Source: Syntrophomonas_B sp035447945 (GTDB taxonomy: Bacteria; Bacillota; Syntrophomonadia; Syntrophomonadales; Syntrophomonadaceae). From it: DNA of 64,000 bases. Numbering within the stretch: the first letter of the stretch is position 1; each line of letters starts with the position of its first letter. A program made the position numbers and the translations under genes. Shown in pieces: positions 42,430 through 50,925 of this stretch. Below the pieces are notes generated by a model. It did no database searches, was not told the DNA's origin, and saw nothing but the letters and a program-made list of their open reading frames with translations. The stretch is taken from positions 6,887 to 70,886 of the forward strand of contig DAOTHZ010000002.1 in NCBI GenBank assembly GCA_035447945.1. Reading direction: 5' to 3'.

Positions 42430-43155
42430 ATGACAAACATCGACGCCAGAGTAGAAACAATTTGCAGCGAACTCAACCACTTGAGCCATGGATTGATGGA
42501 CATTTACCAGAGCTACAATGATGCCCCGGCTTATCAATCGACGTTTGCACCCGAGAAGTTTGCAGTTAATCAGGAAAACCTGGATGAATTTGATTGGTCT
42601 GGAATGCAGTATGATTTCAATGTTGACTTGTTCGAAACTGCCCCCAAGGAAATCAACTGGGATGACGTAAATGCTTCCATTGATGAAGCGATTGCCAGCG
42701 GTCATTTGATTGCACCTGCGGCGATTGACTATGCCCCCAAACGTTCCTATGGCCACAATGTGCTGCGCAGTGCCGGTACCTATTACAAGGGTGACATCCG
42801 CGACATGGACTTTATGCTGCGGCAATTAAAACGGCTGGAGGCCAATCCCGCTGACATTTTTTCTCTCGATGACAGTGCTTTTGACAGAAGCTACAACATG
42901 GTGAGCAACTTCGAGATGAAGGTTCCGCTGGAGATTTACGGACAAGGCGAAGAACTGGTGATCAAGGCTGATATCCCGGAGATTCTGTTCAACAGCGCCA
43001 AGGCCGAAGATCTGAACACACTGCCCTTTAAAAGCGTATTGGCCTTGTTACCCGAAAGAATCAATACCCGGCAGCTCAAGCCAACCTTTGTGGATGGAGA
43101 ATTCCGTCTGGAACTTCCCAAGCGCGAAGAAAAAAGAGTCCGTAAAGTTTTTTAA
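42430..43155 (+). CDS. Uncharacterised protein with Hsp20-like C-terminal end
   Basis: I do not recognise this 241-residue soluble protein. The N-terminal half is acidic and rich in Asn, Asp and Tyr with no clear motif. The C-terminal part has two short beta-like stretches, MKVPLEIYGQGEELVIKADIPE and FVDGEFRLELPKREEKRVRKVF, that recall an alpha-crystallin/Hsp20 fold. That is a loose resemblance only. A perfect AGGAGGTG ribosome site precedes the ATG. It is monocistronic with its own strong terminator, suggesting independent and perhaps high expression. Confidence 0.75.
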   Translation: MTNIDARVETICSELNHLSHGLMDIYQSYNDAPAYQSTFAPEKFAVNQENLDEFDWSGMQYDFNVDLFETAPKEINWDDVNASIDEAIASGHLIAPAAIDYAPKRSYGHNVLRSAGTYYKGDIRDMDFMLRQLKRLEANPADIFSLDDSAFDRSYNMVSNFEMKVPLEIYGQGEELVIKADIPEILFNSAKAEDLNTLPFKSVLALLPERINTRQLKPTFVDGEFRLELPKREEKRVRKVF

Positions 43156-43199
43156 TCTGACTGGCCAGCGCCAAATTGAATCGTACCTTGTCAGGCATA

Positions 43200-43253
43200 A
43201 AAAGCCCGCTCATCAGTTTACTCCAATAGCGCACATTGATGAGCGGGCTTTTG
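43200..43253. terminator. Strong bidirectional terminator
   Basis: AAAGCCCGCTCATCA (43201-43215) pairs perfectly with TGATGAGCGGGCTTT (43237-43251), a 15-base-pair stem. It separates the unknown plus-strand gene from converging yebC. Confidence 0.88.
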
Positions 43254-43287
43254 CTTGTTTATGAAGATCCCTTTATTAATGCCAAAT

Positions 43288-44040
43288 CTACATCAGTTTT
43301 TCCATCAGTTCATCGGCAATGGAAAAATTACTGTAGAGGTTTTGAACATCATCATGGTCCTCGAGGGTATCGACCAGCTTGAGGATTTTTTGCGCTGTAG
43401 CCTCGTCGGCGATTTCCACGGTCGTCTGCGGCAACATGACGATATCCGCGTCCTCAATCCGGATTTCTTTTTCCAGACGGTCCCGGACTTCCATAAAGGC
43501 GTCGGGCGAAGTAATGATTTCCAGTGTATCATCGGCTTCGCGCACATCGTCGGCACCATATTCAATGGCCATCAGCATGAACTCTTCTTCATCTGTTTTG
43601 ATATCTTCCCGGTTGATCACGATCAAGCCCACCCGATCGAACAAATAAGCCACGCAACCGCTTTCACCAAGGTTTCCGCCATATTTGGCAAACAGATGGC
43701 GAATATCTGAAGCAGTGCGGTTGCGGTTGTCGGTGGCGATGTCCAGCAAGATAGCCGCTCCGCCCGCTGTATAGCCCTCATATTTGATTTCTTCAATGGC
43801 ATCACTTTCAATTTCCCCAGTTCCTCTTTTGATGGCCCGGCTGATGTTGTCATTGGGCATGTTGACGGCCTTGGCCTTCTGGATGGCCAGCCGGAGCTTG
43901 GAGTTGGCTTCCGGGTCGCCGCCGCCCGAACGGGCTGCCAGGATTATTTCCTTGGCAATTCGTGTGTATTCCTTGCCTTTTTTTTCATCGGTACGGGCTT
44001 TCTTGTTTTTAATGGTCGACCACTTGTTGTGTCCGGACAT
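43288..44040 (-). CDS. yebC: YebC/PmpR family regulator (translation or transcription factor)
   Basis: The 250-residue protein has the family start SGHNKWSTIKNKKARTDEKKG and the NMPNDNISRAIKRG and GGAAILLDIATDNRNRTASDIRH motifs. YebC proteins have been described both as transcriptional regulators and, more recently, as ribosome-associated factors that help translate proline stretches. The ATG at 44040 is preceded by AAGGAGG. It lies at the end of the metH-nadE direction of genes. Confidence 0.93.
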   Translation of the reverse strand: MSGHNKWSTIKNKKARTDEKKGKEYTRIAKEIILAARSGGGDPEANSKLRLAIQKAKAVNMPNDNISRAIKRGTGEIESDAIEEIKYEGYTAGGAAILLDIATDNRNRTASDIRHLFAKYGGNLGESGCVAYLFDRVGLIVINREDIKTDEEEFMLMAIEYGADDVREADDTLEIITSPDAFMEVRDRLEKEIRIEDADIVMLPQTTVEIADEATAQKILKLVDTLEDHDDVQNLYSNFSIADELMEKLM

Positions 44041-44068
44041 CAAAGTTCCTCCTTCATTTTGATTGTGT

Positions 44069-44740
44069 CTACCAGATCCCGGGAATCATTTTTTGGGTCG
44101 TACGCATGTACGCCTGATACTCGTCGCCAAAATGGTGCAACATAAATTCTTCTTCCAGATTGACTCTGCGAATCAACGCTGGAATGGTTGTCAGCACAAT
44201 GATCAGCAGGGCGCCCCAGGAATTAAAAATCATCGGAATGGCAAGAAAACTGAGCAGCGAACCCAGGTATAAAGGATGTCTGATCCTCCGGTAGGCACCT
44301 TCCGTGATCAGTTGATGCTTCGAGTACACGGCAATACGGGCATTGAAATAACGTCCGATGGAACGGAACCCCCACCAGCGTACCAGGCAGGAAACGACAA
44401 ACAAGACCAGACCCACATAGATAATCGTCGGTTCCCAATCAAACCGGCGGGTGACATGCCATTCAACAAAATCAATTGTAGCAAATAACAAAGCCAACAT
44501 GAAAGATGCTTGCAGGTACAAATAGCTTTTCTGGTCATCGTCCTCAATGACAATATCGCCAGGGTCTTGATAAATCCAGATTTCCGAAATCAGCTGCCAG
44601 ACCAGATAAAGCACCACAAAACCAACCATGACGGTAAAATCAAAATGAGGCAGGACCGGCCAGGCGAGATAGCCAACATAGGCAAAGATAGCCAAGGCAG
44701 ATATGATTCTGATCAACACATTCCTTTGCCGACTGTTCAT
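44069..44740 (-). CDS. Isoprenylcysteine carboxyl methyltransferase-like membrane protein
   Basis: A 223-residue multi-span protein of the ICMT/PEMT family. The SAM-binding motif ITEGAYRRIRHPLYLGSLLSFLAIPM and the C-terminal LEEEFMLHHFGDEYQAYMRTTQKMIPGIW are clear. Bacterial members methylate lipids or isoprenoid-like substrates; no prenylated proteins are known here. It begins one base after nadE ends. I prefer the ATG at 44740 with GGGGGAAG upstream. Confidence 0.85.
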   Translation of the reverse strand: MNSRQRNVLIRIISALAIFAYVGYLAWPVLPHFDFTVMVGFVVLYLVWQLISEIWIYQDPGDIVIEDDDQKSYLYLQASFMLALLFATIDFVEWHVTRRFDWEPTIIYVGLVLFVVSCLVRWWGFRSIGRYFNARIAVYSKHQLITEGAYRRIRHPLYLGSLLSFLAIPMIFNSWGALLIIVLTTIPALIRRVNLEEEFMLHHFGDEYQAYMRTTQKMIPGIW

Positions 44741-44741
44741 G

Positions 44742-45494
44742 TTATGCTTCCCCCATTCCGGCCGGCAAAACAGCGATCGGCGGCACACTGCGCTTATGGG
44801 CGCTACGCTCGTACATGGTCTGAATTTTACCGACCAGTTCCGTAGCTCCCGCGCCGGTGCGGATATATTCGTCCAGTTCCCGATAGGTAAATCCCATTTC
44901 ACCTTCATCGGTCTGTCCCCCCCACAATCCAGCAGAAGGGGCTTTGGTGATCAGCTGTTCGGGGATATTGAGATAGCGGGCCAGCGCATAGACCTGTTCC
45001 TTGCGCAGATCACCCAGCACCTGTAAATCGACTCCGTTGTCGCCGTATTTGGTAGCATAGCCGACGGTAATCTCACTTTTGTTGCTGGTGCCCATAACCA
45101 GATATTGATGAGCCTGGGCCATATAATACAATGAGGTCATTCTGAGCCGGGGTTTGACATTGGCCCGTACCAGTCGGCCGCTGTCTTCCGGCAGGTCAAT
45201 GGCATGGGCCAGTTCTTTCAGCAAAGCGCGGTAGGCTTCCTCCAGGTTGATGATATGATAGTGCATGTCCAGGCTCTCGACCAGCAGCAGTCCGTCCTGT
45301 AAATCCTCCGCACTGCTTTCACAGGGCATGAGCAAACCCAGACAATCATCGGGAAAAGCCTGTTTGGCGAGAGCTGCTGCCACAGCCGAGTCAATCCCTC
45401 CGCTGATGCCCAGGATTAAGCCCCGGCAACCCGCAGCCTGTACTTTTTCACGTAACCAGTTGACCAAATAATCGCTTACGGCTTCTGTGTTCAT
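44742..45494 (-). CDS. nadE: NAD(+) synthetase (ammonia-dependent type)
   Basis: Final step of NAD synthesis: amidation of deamido-NAD with ATP. The 250-residue protein has the PP-loop ILGISGGIDSAVAAALA near residue 28 and the SNKSEITVGYATKYGDNGVDLQVLGDL segment, without the N-terminal glutaminase domain, so it would use ammonia. The start at 45494 follows AAGGAGG. An earlier in-frame start lies inside the upstream gap. Confidence 0.95.
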   Translation of the reverse strand: MNTEAVSDYLVNWLREKVQAAGCRGLILGISGGIDSAVAAALAKQAFPDDCLGLLMPCESSAEDLQDGLLLVESLDMHYHIINLEEAYRALLKELAHAIDLPEDSGRLVRANVKPRLRMTSLYYMAQAHQYLVMGTSNKSEITVGYATKYGDNGVDLQVLGDLRKEQVYALARYLNIPEQLITKAPSAGLWGGQTDEGEMGFTYRELDEYIRTGAGATELVGKIQTMYERSAHKRSVPPIAVLPAGMGEA

Positions 45495-45779
45495 AGTGCT
45501 TTCCTCCTTATTAAAAGATTGGATTGGTCGAGGAATAGTTTGCTGCACCGTCATCGCCGTTGATATCGTCCAGTATTCCTGCTCGGCCTTCTTCCAGTCC
45601 GGTCGGGCCTGCAATGCCAGGCCTTTGTCCAGGCTGGTCAACATCGACAAGCCTGCCAACCGGGTCATTTACATATTCAACAGGACCCGAACAAATCCTG
45701 CCTCCCCATCTCATTTTCTCTATATGCCGCACGCGTTCCGCAATGGTGCGCAAACAATCAGGACAAACGCTCGGATTGT
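45495..45779 (-). other. Gap of 285 bases with an open but unassigned reading frame
   Basis: Between the UPF0280 gene and nadE a minus-strand frame stays open from the end of UPF0280 to about 45511. It could encode about 80 residues from a TTG at 45753, after an untranslated VCPDC-like stretch. No ribosome binding site precedes it and the composition (Gly, Asp, Pro rich) is not diagnostic. I leave it unannotated as a gene. Confidence 0.3.
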
Positions 45780-46538
45780 CTACAGCCTGACGATTTCGAG
45801 TTCGCCCCAGGCTGCCATTTTCTCCCCCTTGATGGCCAGAATGCCTTGCACCCCTTTTATATTTTGCGCATATTTAATCGCTTTCAGCAAATCCTCTTCA
45901 TCCTGCACCAGATTGGCGGCTCCCGTGGCAACTGCATCAGCCAGCGCGGTATCAGGCGCCAGAATCACTACCGCATCGGCTTTTCCCAGACTGACACTGG
46001 GGCCGACCGTCCCGGAAGAGGTACAGATCCCCAGCGGCGTGCTGTCCGCCTTGATTTTCAGTCCGATCCGCTGGCTGAAGCGGGATGGTCCGGCGAACAC
46101 CGCTACGATACGATCCCTTTGACTGTTGAGGTAGATGTCTCCGCCGTTTTCCACGATGGTTTCTTTGACTTCGCGCATCAGCCGTTCCCCCACCGCCTGG
46201 GCAAAAGCACCCGCCACCGCTGCCATCGGCCCTACGCCGGCCTGCACGGCCGCTTCTGCCATTCGTCTGGCGATCTCAGGTGCGTCCGGCAACAGCGCCA
46301 GTGGGACAAAGGAAGTGCGGAAAGCCGGCTGTCGGCTGAGATATCCTTCCAGCTCGGCGCGCAGTCGTTTTACTTCCTTTACACACAAAGCGATCAGGTG
46401 CTCTGTATCGTGCACCTGATCTATGGCAACGGCCAAATCGGTTTCTTTGACCTGAATATGAAAATAACGGAGGTCACGGGCTTCATGCAGGGCACGGTAG
46501 TACCTTTGCACATATTGTTCTCCCGTTTTTCTGTCCAT
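45780..46538 (-). CDS. UPF0280 / COG2122 protein (MA1715-like, sulfide assimilation for homocysteine)
   Basis: The 252-residue protein belongs to UPF0280, a family related to ApbE-type flavin transferases. In Methanosarcina acetivorans its homologue MA1715 was shown genetically to improve sulfide use for homocysteine formation along with MA1821/MA1822. Visible family features include GVGPMAAVAGAFAQAVGERLM near residue 101, ENGGDIYL and SLGKADAVVILAPD. It lies 8 bases after the NIL-ferredoxin gene, in order DUF39, NIL-Fer, UPF0280. Its biochemical activity is not known. Confidence 0.88.
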   Translation of the reverse strand: MDRKTGEQYVQRYYRALHEARDLRYFHIQVKETDLAVAIDQVHDTEHLIALCVKEVKRLRAELEGYLSRQPAFRTSFVPLALLPDAPEIARRMAEAAVQAGVGPMAAVAGAFAQAVGERLMREVKETIVENGGDIYLNSQRDRIVAVFAGPSRFSQRIGLKIKADSTPLGICTSSGTVGPSVSLGKADAVVILAPDTALADAVATGAANLVQDEEDLLKAIKYAQNIKGVQGILAIKGEKMAAWGELEIVRL

Positions 46539-46546
46539 GACTCCTC

Positions 46547-46969
46547 CTATACGGCCTCTTTGATTTCAAAATGCAAAATGATGGCTCGCGTCGGGCAGCA
46601 TTCCAGACACATTCCGCAAACGACACACCGTTCATTATGGAAGGATACTTCCATGGTATCCCGGTCGATCGCCAGCGCCTCGGTTGGGCAAAAAGAAGCA
46701 CAGGCTCCGCACTGGATACAGATTTGTTCGTTCCAGATGATGCTTTCGCTCAGCGGTTCCAGGACAACGCCCAGACTTTCCAGAAAACGTGTACCCGCTT
46801 CGTAGTTTTCCTTGCTGCCTTCCAGTTCCACCACCAGGTATCCTTCTTTTTGCGGATTGATATCAGCTTTGAGGATATTGATAATCAAATCATAATTCTT
46901 TACCAAACGATAGATAATCGGCTGCTCGGTTTGAGCGGTGGAAAAATAGCAAACCAGTTTGTTTTTCAT
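46547..46969 (-). CDS. NIL domain-ferredoxin protein (MA1822-like)
   Basis: A 140-residue protein: an N-terminal NIL domain (residues about 1-75) followed by two 4Fe-4S motifs, CIQCGACASFCP and CVVCGMCLECCP. In M. acetivorans MA1822 works with MA1821 in making homocysteine, presumably providing electrons or handling sulfur. Its ATG overlaps the DUF39 stop as TAATG, strongly suggesting a functional pair. Confidence 0.92.
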   Translation of the reverse strand: MKNKLVCYFSTAQTEQPIIYRLVKNYDLIINILKADINPQKEGYLVVELEGSKENYEAGTRFLESLGVVLEPLSESIIWNEQICIQCGACASFCPTEALAIDRDTMEVSFHNERCVVCGMCLECCPTRAIILHFEIKEAV

Positions 46970-48198
46970 TATTTATTCCTCCCATTCGCCAGCCCGTTGG
47001 GGGTTCTCTCCGGTATGGATTTAAATACAATATCTGCCTCGGCAGAAGGAATTGGAGCCACCGGCCGGGTGATTTCAAACTTGCCTTGCAGGATCCACTG
47101 TTTGAGTATTTCTGCGATCTTCCTGGCCCGGGGATAACTGGATTGCGGAGTGGTGACCACCGACTTGCCGTTGATGGTAATTCGTCCGCTCTTCAGCTCT
47201 TTAAAATTGGCAAACCCCAGATCCATCGGTTTGGAATAGGGATACCCTTCATTATAGTCCACGATTGGACAGTATATGTCTTCATCTTTTACGGCGGTAT
47301 AATGCAGCATCTCTTCATTCAAAATGGGAATAGGGATGCCGATACCCACCGCCATGGTCGCTCCGTAGCCAATGTAGCTCAGACCCACCAGCCAGTCGGG
47401 GTCCATGCCCTTTAAATCGCCGATTACGGAAAGGGTTCCGGCGGTCACCTTGGGCACACCATTGTCACCGCGCAGCACATTGGGATGATGCTGGGTTCCG
47501 TTCCAGGCGACATAGCCGACGCCGCCGCCCAGGAAAATGCGCGTCCCGATGCCGATGGTGCGGTAATGCGGGTCGTTGAGCAGCGGACTCAGTTGCCCGG
47601 CAGTGGAATAACTGGCATTGCCGACCCGGGGTTTTAAGATGCCCATATACGTATACAGTGTGCGGTCGCCGAGATTGACAGCACAATTGTAATTCTGGTA
47701 AGCATTGCGGGGATTGAATAAAAAGGCGTCATTTACATCATCCAGAGTTATAACGGTATCCACCTTGCGGTTGGGATAGCAATCCGTACCGTAGGCGGTG
47801 GCTTCCAGACGAATCTCCTTGCCGGCCACCAGATCATGGATGACATGCCCGCCGCCGTAGACGAAACGCCCCGGAAACACCTTGTTTTCCGGATCGTTTT
47901 CTGCTACCTGGGCAGCGCCGATATACGCATCGACAGCCGCAATCCCTGAATAGGCCTCGACTCCGTTCAGCCAGACTTTCTTCATTTTGATGCGCGGATT
48001 GCTATGGCCAAAGTTGATAAAGGCACCGGAGGAACACATCGGACCAAACGTACCGGTGGTCACTACGTCGATTTCCCGGGCAGCTTGCTCATAGCCTTTT
48101 TCTTCGACGATACCGATGACCTCTTCCGCGGTGACAACAACCGCTTCGCCCTTTTTGATTTTTTCATTAATTTCTTCGTAACTCTTTTGCACTGCCAT
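46969..48198 (-). CDS. L-aspartate semialdehyde sulfurtransferase (DUF39/HcyBio, MA1821-like)
   Basis: Converts aspartate semialdehyde to homocysteine using enzyme-bound persulfide sulfur, bypassing homoserine acylation. The 409-residue protein shows GTFGPMCSSGAFINFGHSNPRIKM near residue 48, with a cysteine in the conserved MCSSG, GATAYGTDCYPNRK-like sequence near 135 and FLGGGVGYVAWNGTQHHP near 222. It lies between metH and the NIL-ferredoxin gene on one strand. It has no N-terminal signal, so it acts in the cytoplasm. The CBS pair found in some homologues is absent. Confidence 0.9.
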   Translation of the reverse strand: MAVQKSYEEINEKIKKGEAVVVTAEEVIGIVEEKGYEQAAREIDVVTTGTFGPMCSSGAFINFGHSNPRIKMKKVWLNGVEAYSGIAAVDAYIGAAQVAENDPENKVFPGRFVYGGGHVIHDLVAGKEIRLEATAYGTDCYPNRKVDTVITLDDVNDAFLFNPRNAYQNYNCAVNLGDRTLYTYMGILKPRVGNASYSTAGQLSPLLNDPHYRTIGIGTRIFLGGGVGYVAWNGTQHHPNVLRGDNGVPKVTAGTLSVIGDLKGMDPDWLVGLSYIGYGATMAVGIGIPIPILNEEMLHYTAVKDEDIYCPIVDYNEGYPYSKPMDLGFANFKELKSGRITINGKSVVTTPQSSYPRARKIAEILKQWILQGKFEITRPVAPIPSAEADIVFKSIPERTPNGLANGRNK

Positions 48199-48218
48199 TT
48201 TGTTTCTTCCTCCCGTGA

Positions 48219-50729
48219 TTATTTGGTCAACAAACCCATCAGCCGTTGGGCCGTCAGTACGGCGGCCCGGGCGTCTTCGGAATACGCGTCGGCGCCGATT
48301 TTATCAGCATATTCCTGGTTTAAAACGGCACCACCCACCATGACCCGGGACTTCAGGCCCCTGGCCTGGACCCCGGCGATCACCTCCTGCATGCGCGGCA
48401 TGGTGGTCGTCATAAGCGCGCTTAACCCAATGATATCAGCATTTTCCAGAGCCGCTCGTTCCAGAATGACATCAGCTTTTACATCTTTACCCAGGTCAAT
48501 GACTTTAAATCCGTAGTTCTCCAGCAAAACTGCCACAATATTTTTACCGATGTCATGAATATCGCCTTCTACCGTGGCCAGCACTACTACACCGGCATGC
48601 CCGCCGCCATCCCGGGACAGCAATGGCTGTAGAATAGCAAAGGCCCGTTTCATGGTTTCTGCAGCGGTCATCAATTGAGGTAAAAAGTAGCGTTTCTGAT
48701 CGTACAGCTCACCGGCGGCTTCAATGCCGGGAATCATGGCCTGATTGACGATTTCCAGTGGCTCCAGCTTGCTCTGGAGCAGCGCCTCATCAATCAATGC
48801 CGTAATGTTTTCCTTGTCTCCCTGCAAAACCGCTTTGCGGATCCGACCCTGAATGGTATTGTCTTCACAGGCTGGCGCCGCTGGCAAAGTTGCTGTCGGA
48901 GATGCCTGGGCCGGTTCACTGCCGCTTTGCAGTAAAACCGGGATATTGCAGCTGCTGCAAACCGCGTGACGCAAGGTTGTTGCAGTCGCGGAAGCAGCTT
49001 TGTAATCCTTGTATTTATTAATATACGCAGCGCTGTTTACATCCTTGCCCAGCAGCACCGCTGCTGCCCGGCAGGTATCCATCATACGCTCGTCAAAAGG
49101 ATTCAGAATGGGCAGATCCAGCCCGGCACTCCAGGCCATGGCCAGATAAGCGGAATTTAAAATCTCCCGGGCCGGCAATCCGTGGGAAACATTGCTGACC
49201 CCCAGAACGGTGGCAAGTCCCAGTTGCTCCTTAATCATCTGCAGCGCCTTGATGGTTTCCATAACCTGATCCTGCTGGGCGCTGGCGGTTTTAACCAAGG
49301 TATCAATCAATACATCCTGTGGGCGCAGCCCGTATTCCAGCGAACGCTGCAAAATTTTTCGGGCTACGGCCACTCGATCTTCAGCCCGGTCGGGAATGCC
49401 CTGTTCCCCAATGCATAGTCCCAGTACCGCTGCGCCGTATTTCCTGGCCAGTGGCAGAATCTTTTCCAGGTTTTTATCTTCTCCAGTGGTGGAATTGATC
49501 AACGGCCTACCCACAAACATCTTTAACCCGGCTTCCACGACCTCAGGATCGGTGGAATCAAGCGAAATGGGAATATCCAGCGCCGCCTGAATCAGACTCA
49601 CTGCCTTTTGCATGGCTCCCACCTCATCAATGCCGGGTACACCCATGTTGACATCCAGTACTGGGGCACCGGCTTCCTGTTGCTGGCGGGCTTCCGCTAC
49701 CACCACCTGCATCTGTCCATCTTTGATGTCCTGGGCCAGTTTTTTGCGGGCAGTAGGATTGATGCGTTCCCCAATGAAAGCCAGGGGGTGCTTGTCGCCC
49801 AGCAAAACGCACCGGCTGCGCGACGCCAAAGCAGTCGCGGCCGCCTGACTGCGCGCGGCAGGTTTCATCCCCCGCAACACTCTGGCCATTGACTGAATGT
49901 GGTTCGGGGTGGTACCACAACAGCCTCCGATCAAATTGGCCCCGGCTTCCTTTAAACGCAATGCATATTCGGCCATCTCTTCCGGCGTATCCGGGAAAAC
50001 CGTCCTTCCGTCCACCAGTCGGGGAAGCCCGGCGTTTGGCTCCACGGAAAGCCAGGTAGAACCGTACCGCGCCAAGCGCTGGATGACCGGCAGCAGTTCC
50101 CGGGCTCCTCCCGAGCAGTTGGCGCCGATGGCCAAAGGCTGCAGGGCTTCCAGGATAACGACCGCGGTTAGCGGATCGGTTCCGGTCATGGTCCGTTCGT
50201 CCGCTTCAAAACTCATATGGGCAATGACCGGCAGCCGGGTGTTCTCACGAGCGGCAATCAGAGCTGCCCGCATCTCACCAATGTCGGTCATGGTCTCAAT
50301 CGATATTAGGTCCGCCCCGGCATGGGCACAGGCCAACACCTGTTCTTTAAAAACCGCATACAGGTCATCAAACTCCACCTCTCCCATGGGCCGCAGCAGT
50401 TTTCCGGTAGGGCCGATGGAAGCTGCAACCAAACCTCGTTGTCCAACGGCACGGCGGGCAATCGACACCAGCTCGGTGTTGATCTCTGCCACACGGTTTT
50501 CCAGCCCGTATTCCGCCAGCTTGTATCGACTGCCGCCGAAGGTATTGGTTTCAATGATGTCCGCGCCTGCTTCCAGGTATTGACGATGAATGTCCGCCAG
50601 AATCTCCGGGTGCTCCGCGCCGAACAGTTCCGGGCAATCTCCGGGCTGCATGCCGCGCGACTGCAAGAGTGTCCCCATGGCGCCATCCAGGATCACAACG
50701 CGTTCTATCAGCAAACTCTGTAAATCCAC
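48219..50729 (-). CDS. metH: Cobalamin-dependent methionine synthase without reactivation domain
   Basis: Methylates homocysteine to methionine with methyl-THF. The 836-residue protein has three functional parts. The homocysteine-binding barrel has zinc ligands Cys205 (GANCSGG) and Cys270/271 (GGCCGTTP). The pterin domain begins GERINPTARKKL near residue 318. The cap and B12-binding domain has the DIHDIGKN motif near residue 725. The SAM-binding activation domain of E. coli MetH is absent. Starts at GTG, with AAGGAGT upstream. Expression is controlled by the SAM-I riboswitch just before it. Confidence 0.95.
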   Translation of the reverse strand: MDLQSLLIERVVILDGAMGTLLQSRGMQPGDCPELFGAEHPEILADIHRQYLEAGADIIETNTFGGSRYKLAEYGLENRVAEINTELVSIARRAVGQRGLVAASIGPTGKLLRPMGEVEFDDLYAVFKEQVLACAHAGADLISIETMTDIGEMRAALIAARENTRLPVIAHMSFEADERTMTGTDPLTAVVILEALQPLAIGANCSGGARELLPVIQRLARYGSTWLSVEPNAGLPRLVDGRTVFPDTPEEMAEYALRLKEAGANLIGGCCGTTPNHIQSMARVLRGMKPAARSQAAATALASRSRCVLLGDKHPLAFIGERINPTARKKLAQDIKDGQMQVVVAEARQQQEAGAPVLDVNMGVPGIDEVGAMQKAVSLIQAALDIPISLDSTDPEVVEAGLKMFVGRPLINSTTGEDKNLEKILPLARKYGAAVLGLCIGEQGIPDRAEDRVAVARKILQRSLEYGLRPQDVLIDTLVKTASAQQDQVMETIKALQMIKEQLGLATVLGVSNVSHGLPAREILNSAYLAMAWSAGLDLPILNPFDERMMDTCRAAAVLLGKDVNSAAYINKYKDYKAASATATTLRHAVCSSCNIPVLLQSGSEPAQASPTATLPAAPACEDNTIQGRIRKAVLQGDKENITALIDEALLQSKLEPLEIVNQAMIPGIEAAGELYDQKRYFLPQLMTAAETMKRAFAILQPLLSRDGGGHAGVVVLATVEGDIHDIGKNIVAVLLENYGFKVIDLGKDVKADVILERAALENADIIGLSALMTTTMPRMQEVIAGVQARGLKSRVMVGGAVLNQEYADKIGADAYSEDARAAVLTAQRLMGLLTK

Positions 50730-50748
50730 CTAAAATCACTCCTTCATA

Positions 50749-50773
50749 CAAAAAAGCCCTCTACAAGAGGGCT
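50749..50773 (-). terminator. SAM-riboswitch expression-platform terminator
   Basis: AGCCCTC (50755-50761) and GAGGGCT (50767-50773) form a 7-base-pair stem with a 5-base loop, followed on the minus strand by TTTTTT. It lies between the aptamer and the metH start and would form when SAM is bound. Confidence 0.88.
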
Positions 50774-50786
50774 CATCATGCTGCTC

Positions 50787-50890
50787 CCTCTCATCTCCCA
50801 AGCATACGCCTGCAGGATTTGGCACCATTCCCTATGGGCGGTTGCCGGGTTTCATCGGGCCAGTCCCTCCACCACTCTGGATAAGAGTAT
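50787..50890 (-). promoter_or_regulatory. SAM-I riboswitch (S-box) aptamer upstream of metH
   Basis: On the minus strand the RNA has P1 arms CTCTTATC at the 5' side and GATGAGAG at the 3' side, the kink-turn and core GGACTGGCCCGATGAAACC directly followed by CGGCAACC, and a GGTGCCAAATCC P3/P4 segment. All are S-box hallmarks. High SAM would terminate transcription before metH and so shut down the whole homocysteine and methionine set. Confidence 0.95.
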
Positions 50891-50925
50891 AAATATTTTC
50901 TGGATTTTGATGTGTTATTTTAGCA

